A DNA stretch of 64,000 nucleotides, taken from Turnera subulata. Lineage: Eukaryota; Streptophyta; Magnoliopsida; Malpighiales; Passifloraceae. The position numbers and the translations under genes were made by a program. Below are positions 12,392 to 23,897 of the stretch, in pieces. The stretch's first letter is position 1. Each line of letters opens with the position of its first letter. The stretch is from positions 1-64,000 of the forward strand of contig MK814808.1 of the NCBI GenBank assembly GCA_028386065.3. Reading direction: 5' to 3'. Under the pieces are notes generated by a model that saw only the letters and a list, made by a program, of their open reading frames with translations, did not search any database and was not told where the DNA came from.

Positions 12392-12639
12392 CAAAGGAAG
12401 GACGAACACAGTAAAAAACTTAAACAAAGCAGCACACACCAATAGCCAGCAGGAGCAACAAACAAAGACAGATCAAATGATAAGCAAAAAAGCAAAGTCA
12501 TTCTTGAATTCAAAGAAATCTCAGTTTGATTAGCAAACCACCGCCTTCACCTTCCACCAAATCTCTCTCCCCCCAACTTGAAACAAACTCAACAAATACC
12601 TCTCCCTCCCCTTTCTTCACCTTCCCCCACCATTTTCCC

Positions 12640-12690
12640 TATCTTCTTCTTCTTCTTCTTCTTCTTCTTCTTCTTCTTCTTCTGCTTCTC
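12640..12690 (+). repeat. (CTT)n microsatellite in the 5' leader
   Basis: About 15 CTT units end 53 bp before the IRX14-like start codon. CT-rich leaders are common in plant 5' UTRs, so it is probably transcribed. Confidence 0.85.
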
Positions 12691-12742
12691 TCTCTATCTT
12701 ATTGTTTAGAGAGAGAAGAGGAAGGAAAACAAACTCGCGAAA

Positions 12743-15700
12743 ATGAAGCTCTCGGCGCTGCACCAGGGCTACTTGACCCGGCGGAACAACAGCTTTAGAG
12801 GATCAGCGCCGTTGGATTCCTCCGGCGACGGCAAATCTCCCGCCGCGATCTTCTGGCTAGTCCTCCACGGCTTGTGCTGCCTCATCAGCCTCGTCCTCGG
12901 CTTCCGATTCTCTCGATTGGTTCTCTTCTTCCTCTTCTCCACCTCCGCCACCACCACCATCACAACCACCAACTTCTACACGGCGCCGTTCCGCCAGCTA
13001 ACCACCACCACTTCCGCTACTCCCGGTGACCTCACCAACGCCGACCCTTCCCTGACGAACCCGGAACTTCCGGCGCTCAACAGGACCCTGAGCTCAAGAG
13101 TGGTGGTCGGGCGGCACGGGATCCGGATCCGCCCGTGGCCCCACCCGAACCCGGCCGAGGTCATACGCGCTCACCAGTTAATCGAGCGGGTGCAGAGGGA
13201 GCAGCGTGCCCAGTTCGGTGTGAAGAACCCCAGGAGGGTTATCGTGGTCACGCCCACTTACGTGCGCACTTTCCAGACGCTGCATTTGACCGGCGTTATG
13301 CACTCCCTCATGCTCGTCCCCTACGACGTCGTCTGGATCCTCGTCGAGGCCGGCGGGCCCACCAATGAAACCGCCTCCATCATTGCCAAGTCCGGGCTGA
13401 AGACCATCCACGTCGGGTTTAGCCAGCGAATGCCTGATTCTTGGGAAGGAAGGCATCAATTGGAGGCCAGAATGCGGCTCCGTGCCTTAAGGTAGGTCCC
13501 TCCCAACTTTTTCCTGCGCCAAGTTTTCAATTGCGCTATATTTTTGGTTACAGAAGCTTAAGTTTATATGTTTTGGTTATTGTGGAGCAGTATTGTTAGG
13601 GAGGAGAGGCTGGATGGGATAGTGATGTTTGCGGATGATAGTAATATGCACAGCATGGAGCTGTTTGACGAGATCCAAAATGTGGAGTGGTTTGGTGCCC
13701 TTTCAGTTGGGATACTTCTTCACTCTGTTAGTGTTGAAGAGGGTGCTGCTATCCAGAAAGATTTGGGGGAGGAGAATCAACGGCAAATGCCGGTTCAGGG
13801 TCCTGCTTGTAATGCTTCTAATCAGTTGGTTGGTTGGCACACTTCTAATTCGGTGCCATATGAGGGGAAAAATGCAATTTATATTGATGATAGGGCGACC
13901 GTGCTGCCAAGGAAGATGGAGTGGGCTGGATTTGTGTTGAATTCGAGGTTGCTTTGGAAGGATGCTGAAGGCAAGCCGGGATGGGTGAAGGATTTGGATT
14001 CGGTTGGTGAGGATATTGAGAGTCCTTTGTCTCTGTTGAATGACCCTTCAATGGTGGAGCCACTTGGAAGCTGTGGGAAACAGGTTTTGCTTTGGTGGCT
14101 CCGTGTTGAAGCTCGTGCTGATAGCAAATTCCCTCCTGGGTAAGCCTTTTACTCTTTATTGGTCCCTTTGCCATTGTTATTTTTTCCTCTTTGTTGCATA
14201 TGCTTCTTGTGTATGTTTCAGGCATTAAGGATGTTTTTACCTTTTGTTTACATTGCTTGCTGCTTTTATTTTTTGTAGTTCTTCATTTTTAATATGAGGA
14301 CCGTTCATGGCTGAAAAATTAGCTCCCAGAGCTTATTGAATCTGACACTGATAGACTTTTTGGCCATAGTGATTCACTTTGTTGGGAGATAACAGGTTAC
14401 TACTAAATCAGTTATGCAATTTTCCCTCAAATTTCAGCTGTGATAGCCAGTTGATCAATTTATGGAAAATTGCCAACGAGGAATGACAGTCTCATTGAAT
14501 TTTTCTTTTAAATTCTGTTTAAGTCTTTATGGTGGAGAGGAATTATTATTCGCATAGATCAATTTTGACTTATCCACCTTGCTACAATCTTGGTGCGTCC
14601 TGCATTTTTTGTATCTTAGGCATGCTGTTTGTTACAATCTTAAAACGAAGACTAGGAGAGAATAAAAGAATAATTATCACAGCAAACGGTTGATTGCCCT
14701 TGTCGCTGGTTTGTTGTCAACCGTGTCAACGAAGCCTATGTGTATGTCCAAATATTTTTCTGTCTTTTGGCTGTTGCATCAGAAGGCTGATAGATTAGCT
14801 TAGGGACTACTTCGTGAGTTCTTGTGGATAGGATTTAAATTCGCAGCACCTACAGGATTTAAATCTGTCTTTCTTTAGTATAAGGAGTTGCCAAGGAAGA
14901 AAGGAGGGAAGAAGAAAAGGGGAATTGTCTGAGGACTTTAGAAACTATTTTGTCATTTCTGGTATTGTTTTCCAGATGACGGCATGTCCCTCTATGTGGT
15001 TGATTGATTATTGCTACTTGGTTTTTGAAGTGGACATGTTTGCTGCTTCCCAGACAGTAAAGCACATTATTTACAAGGGGGAACTGCCATTGATGTTGCT
15101 CCTTAGAAGGAATTCAATAGAGTGCTTTTGATTGTATTCGTCTGTTGCTATCGTTAGACATTGCCAAGCTTGCTAGTGAATACTATACCATTCGTATCGG
15201 TCCATTATTTCCTTGGAAGGATGTGTCATACAACTAATACATTTCTGACAAAACAGGAATTTGTCCCATAGGATTCAGCCTCCCTCTAAAGCGTCCAGCG
15301 ATTTTATTTTACGTAACAAATTTCCTTTCTTAAATGCTTTCTTCCTGCAGCTCAGGGTCTATTGGACTCTTGAAACTCTTTCTTGGTGCAACTTCTTGAC
15401 GAATTTTCCGTGTTAGAACCTAAGAATCCTTATTGCATCATGGGCCCGCATGGTATTCTATTTTAGGTAGGTTATCACGGTTGGTAAGGCTCATAGCAAG
15501 CTTACCTTCGACAGGATTTGTTCCCTGTGATATTTTGCGTGGCCCTCTCATTACAGCATCAATGATGCTACAGTGGGAGATAAGTGTCTCCCCTGTTTAG
15601 GTGGGCCGGTTGTCTTCCTATGTTCCTACCCTACATAACTAATGTATTTAGCTCTACCTAACAATTCCGTACTTAATGTGTAGCCACGCAACTTTGATTG

Positions 15701-16622
15701 TGTCTTAGACTTGCTAATTTATGGAGAGCTAAGTAACTTTATTTCTACGACAACTTATAATTTGTTTGGTATTTTGCTTTTCCTTCCCTAAATCTTGTTC
15801 ATATTTTCCCGGCTTACATCCTGATCTTCTTGGTAATGTCTTTTTATATGAGAACCCTGTTGATAATGACAGTTCACCACAAAAAATAATATGTTATAGT
15901 TGTGTTGATTTAATAAGAACCTTCATATATGTTCAGTACTCCGCTATCACCATTTTGGTGGAGCTGAATGCGAACCCACCCCCTAATCACGCATGATAAG
16001 AAGATTCTCTACTTGACTGCCAGAAATAGAGACCTTTACCACTCGTCTAGTCCTTGGTTGACTATATATTTATGCTTATCTATCATCTCTGTTATGAAAA
16101 TACAGATGCCTTATACCTACTGTTTTGCTGCATGTGGTACTGATGAAACATTTCTTGTCAGACATTTTGAAACCTGAGTGTTGGTCATCCCCTTAAATTT
16201 CCAAGACGTGGGAAATTGGTAGTGGAACTACTAAGTTTCAAGTGTTTTCTGCTTTCATTTTTCTGATTGCTCAAATTACTGTACTTGCTGCCAGCCTGCT
16301 AGCAAAAGCTTTTATATTTTGCTGATTTCTGCAACTGGACATGTTTTTCTATGTGTTCTCACACTCTGCTACTTCTGCTGGTTGCAGTTGGATAGTTGAC
16401 CCGCCTCTGGAAATCACTATTCCATCAAAAAGGACACCATGGCCTGATGCACCTCCGGAGCTCCCTTCCACTGAAAAACTTGTGGTCAGCCAAGAGCAGA
16501 CCATTAAGCATCCTACAAAGACCCGGTCACACAGATCGAAACGCAGTTCTAGAAGCAAGAAGAAGCATGAGGCTAAACTGGGTGATATGCAGGGTTCGAC
16601 AAGGCATAGTGAAGGACACTAA
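12743..16622 (+). CDS. IRX14: GT43 glycosyltransferase, IRX14-like (xylan backbone synthesis)
   Basis: There are three exons, 12743-13491, 13591-14139 and 16388-16622, joined at GT-AG sites in compatible phases. They give 510 residues, close to the usual length for IRX14. A short cytosolic N-terminus (MKLSALHQGYLTRRNNSFRG) precedes one membrane segment at about residues 34-65, so this is a type II Golgi protein. The GT43 domain follows from about residue 115, with the conserved VVGRHGIRIRPWPHPNP and TPTYVRTFQ blocks and the metal-binding-type motif FADDSN at 263-268. The C-terminal tail is Lys/Arg-rich. IRX14 acts with IRX9 and IRX10 in elongating the glucuronoxylan backbone of secondary walls; that role is inferred from the family. 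The exon 1/2 junction gives Ser-Ile where I would expect Arg-Ile. No frameshift or stop is seen. Confidence 0.95.
14140..16387 (+). other. second intron of the IRX14-like gene
   Basis: This is a 2.25-kb intron with a GTAAGC donor and a GGTTGCAG acceptor. It contains only short ORFs (for example 14925-15131 and 15766-15996) that match nothing I recognise. I see no inserted element with clear ends. Confidence 0.85.
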
Positions 16623-17267
16623 AAAGTTAGTGAAGGAAAGCATGAAGCAGGGATAGATATACTCTGGAGTGAATTTGAGCCTGCAGGCCATCAGCTATGG
16701 TGGATTTTAGGGCAACAAAAAAGCTTGCGTCAGATCATATAGATATTACATTTGAGAAGGCATCATTACAGATAGGCCCGCTGGTATGTGCATCTAAGTT
16801 TGAAATCTACCGAAGGGGTCCACATTTCTTTTATTCACTTTTTTCTTTTACATGTTGCTCTTCCTGTTGATAGTCCTATATTTGCTGTCAGAAAGCAGGA
16901 TTGTATTTTACATGCGCCTATTTTATACATAATTTTGAGAAAAGGAATACAGAGCTTGCTTTTGTGGGATTTGGTAGAAGCTAATTGAAGCCATCGCAAT
17001 AAATTTAAAATTTTGTCGCAGAAATGTGTTAATTGTACTCGATATTATATGATTGACGCAGTTGCTGGGCAAGAAGAAAGAAAGGGAAGGATGGGAGGTA
17101 TGGATCGGACACATCAGCCCGTTGGCTAAAAAATTATAGTCACTCCACTGAGAATGCGACAATATGTGTATTGACAATGTGTTGGATGGAGATTTTTTTT
17201 TTTATTATTTGTTCTGGGTCAGGTCAGGTACCTAGATTCTTCAAGATATCTCGAATAACAGGTAGCG
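16623..17267 (+). other. 3' flank of the IRX14-like gene
   Basis: AATAAA at 16998-17003, about 375 bp past the stop, is the clearest poly(A) signal. No other gene is seen before the MULE target site. Confidence 0.5.
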
Positions 17268-17276
17268 GTTTCTTAC

Positions 17277-19205
17277 GGGTTGATTATATTTTGACCCTCT
17301 GAATTTCGGTTTATTTTTTACTCACTCCCTGAACTTTTTTTTCATCAAATAACCACCTAAACTTCCAATTTGATGCAATTATCCACTTCCGTCCATGGGC
17401 AGATGGATTCCGTCACTTGAACTAACGGAATGCAGGGATAGATGACACGTGGCAATATCCTAACCATTCAAAGATTTTCTTTTTCCATTTCTTTTTTCTT
17501 AAAAAGAATAAAATTAAAAAATGAAAAAAATGATTAAAAAAAACAATTATTGTTTCTATTTTCTTTTTCCCCCAAAAAATAAAAAAAATATTTATATTAA
17601 AGAAGAAAAAAAAGAAAAAAATATTAAAGAATCCACACACCCACTTTCTTCCTCTCCCTCCTCTCGGGCTGCTTCTCGTCGGAGCACGTGGACCTCTCGG
17701 TAGGATCCTCGCTGGAGCTCGAAGAAACCGATCCTTGCACGGGGTCGCCTTCGCCGCTTGTGCTCTCCGGCGCCACCAGATCCACAAGTGATTCTTCACC
17801 AACCACACAAACCCGAACACGCACCCTACAGCCTAAAGAGGAACCCTCGCCGGCGACGCCCTGTTGCTGGTCTGTGCGGTGGATGTCAAAATGAAATCTG
17901 TGGAACAATAAGGTGCCGGCTCACTCTCTCCTTCCCCGGCCTCACTCTCCCTCCCCTCAAAATCGCCACCCTCAACGCCATCATCAGCTTCATCCAATGC
18001 CTCACCTCCCCTTCCGATCGCGACCGCTTCCAGGACCTCCTTCCCGCCATGATGCGCACCTGTACCGAAGCCCTCACAACGGCAACGAGGCCCTTGAGCT
18101 CCTCATCGAGCTGGCCAGCACCGAGCCTCTCTTCCTCCGTAGAGGACCATCGCCAACGGTAAAGCGATTCCTCCATAGAGTGATAGTATGGTTGATAGTC
18201 GCAGGCGGCAGAGGGGGAACAGGCGCAAACGTTTCACCGGAGAGTAACCTCCCCGTACCAGTGAAGCTTCACGAGCTCGAGGAAGAATCCAACAAATCAG
18301 ACGGCCTCTCCACCGCCAAGTTGTTAGCTCCATCAAAAATAGAATCCCGGTTGTGCTTTTTCCTAGGATCCTGAACCAGCATTCCACTACAACCGCAAGT
18401 AATCGATTCAATTACAAACCCAACATCTAAAAATACACAAATCCCGGTTGTGCTTTTTCCTAGGATCCTGCCGAGACCTGAGCGTGGCGGCATCCTCTCC
18501 CTCTTCTTTTGTTTCCCTTCGGTTCGGGGCTGTCTGATCATTCCTTTTGGGTTTTCTTTGTGCGGTGATGTCGGGTCCGATGTGTGGTGCTGCTTTCGGG
18601 TTCTTGTTGGTTGTTGTGTGTGTTGTGGATTAATCGATTGGGGTTCTGTGCTTGCTGTTCGGTAGTGTTGATGGTGGTTATGTGATGGTGGCGAGCTGGG
18701 GTGTTCGGGTTGGTGTTGCTGGTCTGTGCTGGCTCCATAGCTTCCAAGCAATATCTTTATTATAATTTTTTTTAATTATGAGCGAGCTCTTCAATTTTTC
18801 TCAGAAATAGAATTATTTCCCTTTAGTGTTTTGAAAAGGTAAAGCCTGTACGGTTTTTTTCATTTTTTTTCTTCTTAAATATTATTTTTTTTATTTTTTT
18901 GAGGAAAAAGAAAATAGAAAACAATTATTGTTGTTTTTTTAATCCTTTTTTTCATTTTTTAAATATTTTCTATTTTATTCTTTTCAAGAAAAAAGAAATA
19001 GAAAAAAAATCCTGAATGGTTAGGATATGCCACGTGTCATCCATCCCTGCATTCCGTTAGTGTAAGTGACGGAATCCATCTGCCCATGTACGGAAGTGGT
19101 TAATTGTATCAAATTGGGAGTTCAGGTGGTCATTTGATGGAAAAAAAAGTTCAGGAGGTGAGCCAAAAAAAACCAGAATTCAGGGGGTCAAAATGTAATT
19201 AACCC
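17277..19205. mobile_element. Pack-MULE 1 (Mutator-like, long TIRs)
   Basis: The ends are GGGTTGATTATATTTTGACC and, inverted, GGGTTAATTACATTTTGACC. The arms are similar for about 350 bp (17277-17620 and 18855-19205). A perfect 9-bp target duplication GTTTCTTAC lies at 17268-17276 and 19206-19214, the length typical of Mutator-like elements. The interior is GC-rich and gene-like rather than transposase. It includes an importin-5-like fragment and an undefined Ser/Thr/Pro-rich stretch at 17690-17890. A 31-bp direct repeat (18343-18373 and 18440-18470) is an internal duplication. Confidence 0.93.
17947..18145 (+). pseudogene. captured importin-5-type (IPO5/RanBP5) fragment
   Basis: One frame reads ATLNAIISFIQCL then DRDRFQDLLPAMMRTCTEAL. 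After a frameshift near 18085 another frame reads NEALELLIELASTEPLFLRR. Both blocks are adjacent parts of one HEAT-repeat stretch in importin-5-like nuclear import receptors. The fragment is under 70 codons, frameshifted and inside Pack-MULE 1, so it is a captured piece and not a working receptor. Confidence 0.8.
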
Positions 19206-19232
19206 GTTTCTTACATTTGATAATATCCTCCG

Positions 19233-19413
19233 TGTTATAAAAAACGTGATGAATGCTGTTACACCCACCTAGATATTTCTCTTGTATATATATTGTACTG
19301 CCATGGATATGAAAGAATGAAGTTCTTCTTCCTCTCCATTTTTCTACTGTCTCTCCTTCCTCTTCCTTTCTTCATCTCTATCCTTCTTCATCAATAAAGA
19401 AACACATAAACTA
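19233..19413 (+). repeat. 5' LTR of copia-like copy A
   Basis: About 180 bp, with a pyrimidine-rich second half and AATAAAG near the end. It matches the LTR at 30793 with few substitutions, but the distal end present at 30970-30987 is lost. GTTATCAACACG follows, in the position of the primer-binding region. Confidence 0.85.
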
Positions 19414-20250
19414 GACGTTATCAACACGATAGTTTCTACCCAATTTGAGGCAAGAAACCAGTGCAGAAATAAAAAAAATCAACCCAGAAACGAAACAAAA
19501 CAGGAAGAAGATGAACAGTCCCGTCACCCACGGTTACTGTTCATCAGAGAGAGTTCCGGGCTGTTTCTCGCGTCACCACCACCACCAGCCCCTTCGCCGC
19601 ACCGTCGCGACCTCGATGCCGTCTTCTCCCGTCGGTTTCCACCGCCGACGCGCCGTATACAACCGAAAACCCGACGGCAAAACCCGAACCTTGTCGCGGC
19701 CCGCAGCCACCCGCGACCGACGGCAGCCGCACGTCCTCCTTCCGCCGTCTTGTCTCCTACCACGCTTGTCTCCGCCTTGCGCCGTCCGTGCTCCCTGCTC
19801 GTGCCGCCGCTGCAGCTCCTCTGGGTAAACGGATGTGGCCGACCCGGGTTGCAGACCCGTTTGTGACGTCGGGTCGCACCTGGTTTTCGGACCTGGGCGC
19901 CGGGCTGACATGCCTGGGCTTTTGCACAGGCCTGGACTGGTTATTGGATGGGCTGGAATAGTGAACGTGTTGGGCTGAGAGCTGTTGGTTTCGGCCTAGA
20001 CCTTAGCCCAGACATGTGCTATGGATTGGCCCAGTCCAGTTGGAGTAATAATAATAAAACAAATAATAATGATAAATATAATTCCGAAAAAAATATATGA
20101 TTTGGGAAAATAATTTTGAAAACAACATTATCAAAGTATTTACCGGAATAATAACCGGGTATAAGTATAATATATATTATATATTACTACTGAAAGATTT
20201 ATCGAGTAAGCATACCCTTTATTATTATGCTTTACTTAATATTCAACATT

Positions 20251-20640
20251 GGCCGGCTAAGCCGCCTTATCTATTTGTTGGCCGGCTAAGCCCCCTTACC
20301 TCTTTGTTGGCCGGCAAAGCCGTCTTGTTTCATTTGTTGGCCGGCGAAGCCGCCTTCTATCGAGTAAGCATATTTTTATGTTTTTTTATTTATTTAAATT
20401 ACGATTGGGCTATTCAAATGCTCATTGCATTTAATTTCTCGCTTTAATTTCATTTACGTTTTGCTTGGGCTCGTACAAGGCCCATCATATTTATCTTTCG
20501 GTTATTTATTGGGCTATGAAAAGGCCCATTATATTTATTTTCTTGCTTTAATTTACATTCTGATTGGGCTAGTACAAGGCCCATTGCTTTTATTTTTCAG
20601 TCATTTAATTTTAATTGGACTAATTATAAAAGGCCCATGT
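20251..20640 (+). repeat. two tandem-repeat blocks in the 5' leader of copy A
   Basis: Four units of about 33 bp around GGCCGGC(T/A/G)AAGCC(G/C)CCTT occupy 20251-20357. A second block of about four units of 60-65 bp follows, each with GGGCT and AAGGCCCAT separated by T-rich sequence (20407-20640). The second block recurs in copy B at about 62140-62390. Confidence 0.8.
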
Positions 20641-21523
20641 TTATTTTATTTCAGTCTTTTATTTATTTTTGGAATTATGTTAGTATTACAAAACTTGTAT
20701 CCGAGGCCCTTAAAATTTCCAGAAGAAATTTATCATGGGCATTAAATGTGAAAATGAATTTAAATGATAATAGTCTGGAAGACTAAATAAAAGAGTCTAG
20801 AAGACTCAATAAAGGAGAAAATAAAGCGAAGACTGGATGTCTTATTGCCAAAAGATCCCGCAGATCTTTGAGGAAAATTGAAGAAAGATATGTCCACTAG
20901 AAGATGGATATTATACGACCACCAGAAGATCGATATTGTTCTTGCTTAGCCTGAAGACGCAAGTCATTTTTATTGAATGCTTTTATTTTATGTTCTATTT
21001 AATTATTATTTGTTATATTTTATTTTATTATGTTTACTTTACTGTTATTATAATTGTTTGTAGAATAATGGCTCAGGCATTTGTCCTGGAGACAATGTAA
21101 ATTGACATCAAAGGGGGAGAGTTATATGTGTGGATGTCGACTATTTTACATAACATGTACAATCTCCAATTGAGAAAAAGATTTATACGCTCCAGAAGAG
21201 CATAAGTTTGAATATGTTCCTGAAGAATGCATGCTTTACTATGATCTAGAAGAACATATATTTACGCTCTAGAAGAGCAAATACTCTTGAAGAGTACAGA
21301 AACTCCCACTTACAGAAATAAAAAATATTATTATGGATCCCGTTGAAATGACTCTGCTCTATTCCCTGAAGCGAATGAGACAGTATAATTACTTGTGCCA
21401 TGTGGCCGTGAATGAGATAATAATGGAAAAGTTAAGGGCAAACATGCATATTATTATTGCATAAATGGATCCATAACTGGAGACCATTCAAAAAGGTTCT
21501 CATACATGAGTATTAACAGTTAT

Positions 21524-22207
21524 TTATCTGTTGGGTACAACATTGACTCTAAAACTCTGAGCCTCGTTATTGATGTTGACCCTGACATTGTCGTTCCAGG
21601 AAAACCACATGCCACCCATATTGTTTTCTCTAGGTATCTCAAACCTATTCGTTGCAGGAAAACGGAGTGGGATTACACCATGATTTTCTCTTGCTTGCCA
21701 CAAAGTCTCAGTAATCAGTACCATGTTGGGCTTGTACTGATTCTTCAGATCCCTTAAGGTACGCACAAAATCTTGGGACCTTCTTGCTACACCCCTGCAA
21801 TTCCATAATAGAAGTCGTACCTTAGGTCATGTAGGTGGTAACCCAGTCACCCTTGGGACGCTCCGAGCCATCATGGATACCTGATAATAACTGCTTTGAT
21901 TTAAAATTTTACATGAAGGTTCTAACTGAAATTCCTACAGTCTATCAGATATGAAAAACATAATAGAGTTAGCTGAGCCATAAAAGGAAGCCCTTAGATT
22001 GTTTTGGTCCTCTAGGAAGAATGTTTCTTCCATAGGAGTTACAAAGAACCTAGATGAATAAAGTTCATCAACAAACACTAAACGAGGAATTCTCGCCAGA
22101 ACATTCGGTAATTCCTCTTGCTACTCATTCACCATGATATAAGCTAACCTATTCCTTCTTCCTAGAGAGGCACCCTCAACAAAGAAAACAGTAGCTAGGG
22201 AAGGCAT
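21524..22207 (-). pseudogene. antisense ORF remnant in copy A (unknown N-terminus, endonuclease-like C-terminus)
   Basis: On the strand opposite to the retrotransposon, an ATG at 22205-22207 opens a 228-codon frame ending at 21524. Its sequence is nearly that of the ORF at 60579-61262. At least three nonsense codons interrupt it, each explained by a C-to-T or G-to-A change. The last 80 residues are open (TLRDLKNQYKPNMVLITET and onward). A TATA-like TATAAGAA lies about 60 bp upstream at 22268-22275 on this strand. See the copy at 60579 for the protein description. Confidence 0.8.
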
Positions 22208-22779
22208 TTTTCTTATCTTGATGAGTTTTCTGAGTTTTCTGCATCTTCCTGTCTCAACCGCCTCCCTTTCTTATAGTCTGAGATTAGACAGCTAGGTGTC
22301 AGTTTTTCAAATGTGGACCTTTTTTTTTCTGTCTCCGAAAAGATCCAGAAGATTTTTCGGTAATTAAAACTTTGCATTATTTGTCATTAAACTCCAAAGC
22401 TTTTCAATCTTCGAGGTTTTGCTTTTCGAAAAATTTGCCACTACTTTAATTATTGTCTAATAATTCTGATCTTTTCCTACATGAGTGGCAGAAATAAGCC
22501 TAATATTGACACATGTATTGCAGCCTGAAGCTAGCAATTGAGTAATTGAAATTTACCATATCCAGCCAGAAGTTGGAATGCACTAGCCTGAAGCTAGCAA
22601 TTTTAAGTGTTTAAATACACAGTTTGCACAGTCCGAAGCTAAGACCAACTGGAAGTTGGCAGATAGATATGTGATTTATACCTTCTATGCACCAGCCAAA
22701 AATTGGTAAATTATTTTCCTAAGTTATTATATCCAGCCTGAAGCTGGCACCAACTTGAAGTTAGTACATGGACTTATTG

Positions 22780-23290
22780 TTTAGCATGACCGGTTAGGCC
22801 ATCCCAGGTCAATAATGATGCACGAAATTTATTTGGTCATTCATTGAAAAACCAGAAGTTTTACAATCAATGAATTTCCACGTGTTTGTTTGCTGCAAAA
22901 TTAATTATACGGCCTTCCTAAGGTAAGATTAGCCTAGAATCACCAGCAAGTTTGGGAATAATTCAGGGACATATACGCAAACTAATAATTCCGCCGTGTT
23001 AACCATCTAGCTAATTTTATTGTTATAAATCGATGCATCAACTAGATGGTATATTATGTACTTATTAGACGCAAGTTGGCATGTTGCGCGCTTATTATGA
23101 TTAAGGCAATTGCGGATACACATCCTTAATTATCTTGTAAGACTATGTCTTGATAATGCTGGCATATCTCTTCAATGGATAATGTATATTGTTGGAAATA
23201 AACCCAAACCGATCTGGGCGAACAATTCCAATTGATTGCAGGACCATTGCTAAAGAGATATTACTGTTTGAGAACATGGTATTTTATACG
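22780..23290 (+). pseudogene. copia pre-integrase/integrase remnant, copy A
   Basis: Translation in shifting frames gives LGHPRS, IEKPEVLQS, IDAST and similar pieces of the GAG-pre-integrase and integrase core order, with many stops. The equivalent part of copy B lies at about 59400-59990, inverted. It is not coding. Confidence 0.6.
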
Positions 23291-23897
23291 CAGCAAATAT
23301 GCATCAAGCCAATAAGATATCATAAGATCATAAGATCTCCCCATTGGTTCATGGTCACGAACTTAGTATCTTCCACCTTCGGATCATTGGTTGTACAGTA
23401 TTTAATACTCCACCACAGCATAGTAAAACTGGTCCTTTAAAGAAGGCAGGGAATAGATGTTGGGTATAAAAATCTCCATCAGTTACAAAGTAGTTGAAAC
23501 CATTAATTTGAGAATGGAGACATATTTGCTTAAAGTGTTTACCCAACATCAGGGGGAGGAAATAAGCAGAAATGTTATTCAATATCTATTTTTGATCCTT
23601 AAACGAATTAGTGTGAACCTGAAGTTCAAAAGATGATTCATTTTGCAAAATTTGATAAGTCAATTGCCAGACATATTTATTTGAAAAATGTGACCATACC
23701 AGCTGCGAAAGCTCCTGCTCGAAATAATGTTCCTGGAGAACAATTAAAATATGCAAATGAATCCAAAGTACGCCAGAAGCGTAGAATATGCTCGGTTCCA
23801 AAGAAAAATTCTCGATAAAAAAAAAGGAGCAAAGAAATAAAGATGGCCCCAGTGAGAAAATAAGACCTCCAGTAGAGGTTTAAATTAAAAGCCCTCA

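Noticed and set aside
17521..17820. Overlapping ORFs rich in Lys/Asn or Phe/Ile at the left arm of Pack-MULE 1
   Set aside because: They translate the A/T-rich TIR; the same sequence is mirrored at the other arm.
19445..19911. Arg/Pro-rich ORFs on both strands (127 and 112 codons)
   Set aside because: GC-rich leader of copia copy A; ORFs open on both strands with no domain.
22520..22764. CRISPR-like array from the regularly spaced CTGAAG repeats
   Set aside because: Plant DNA; the constant part is a hairpin loop and the variable part pairs with itself, unlike repeats and spacers.
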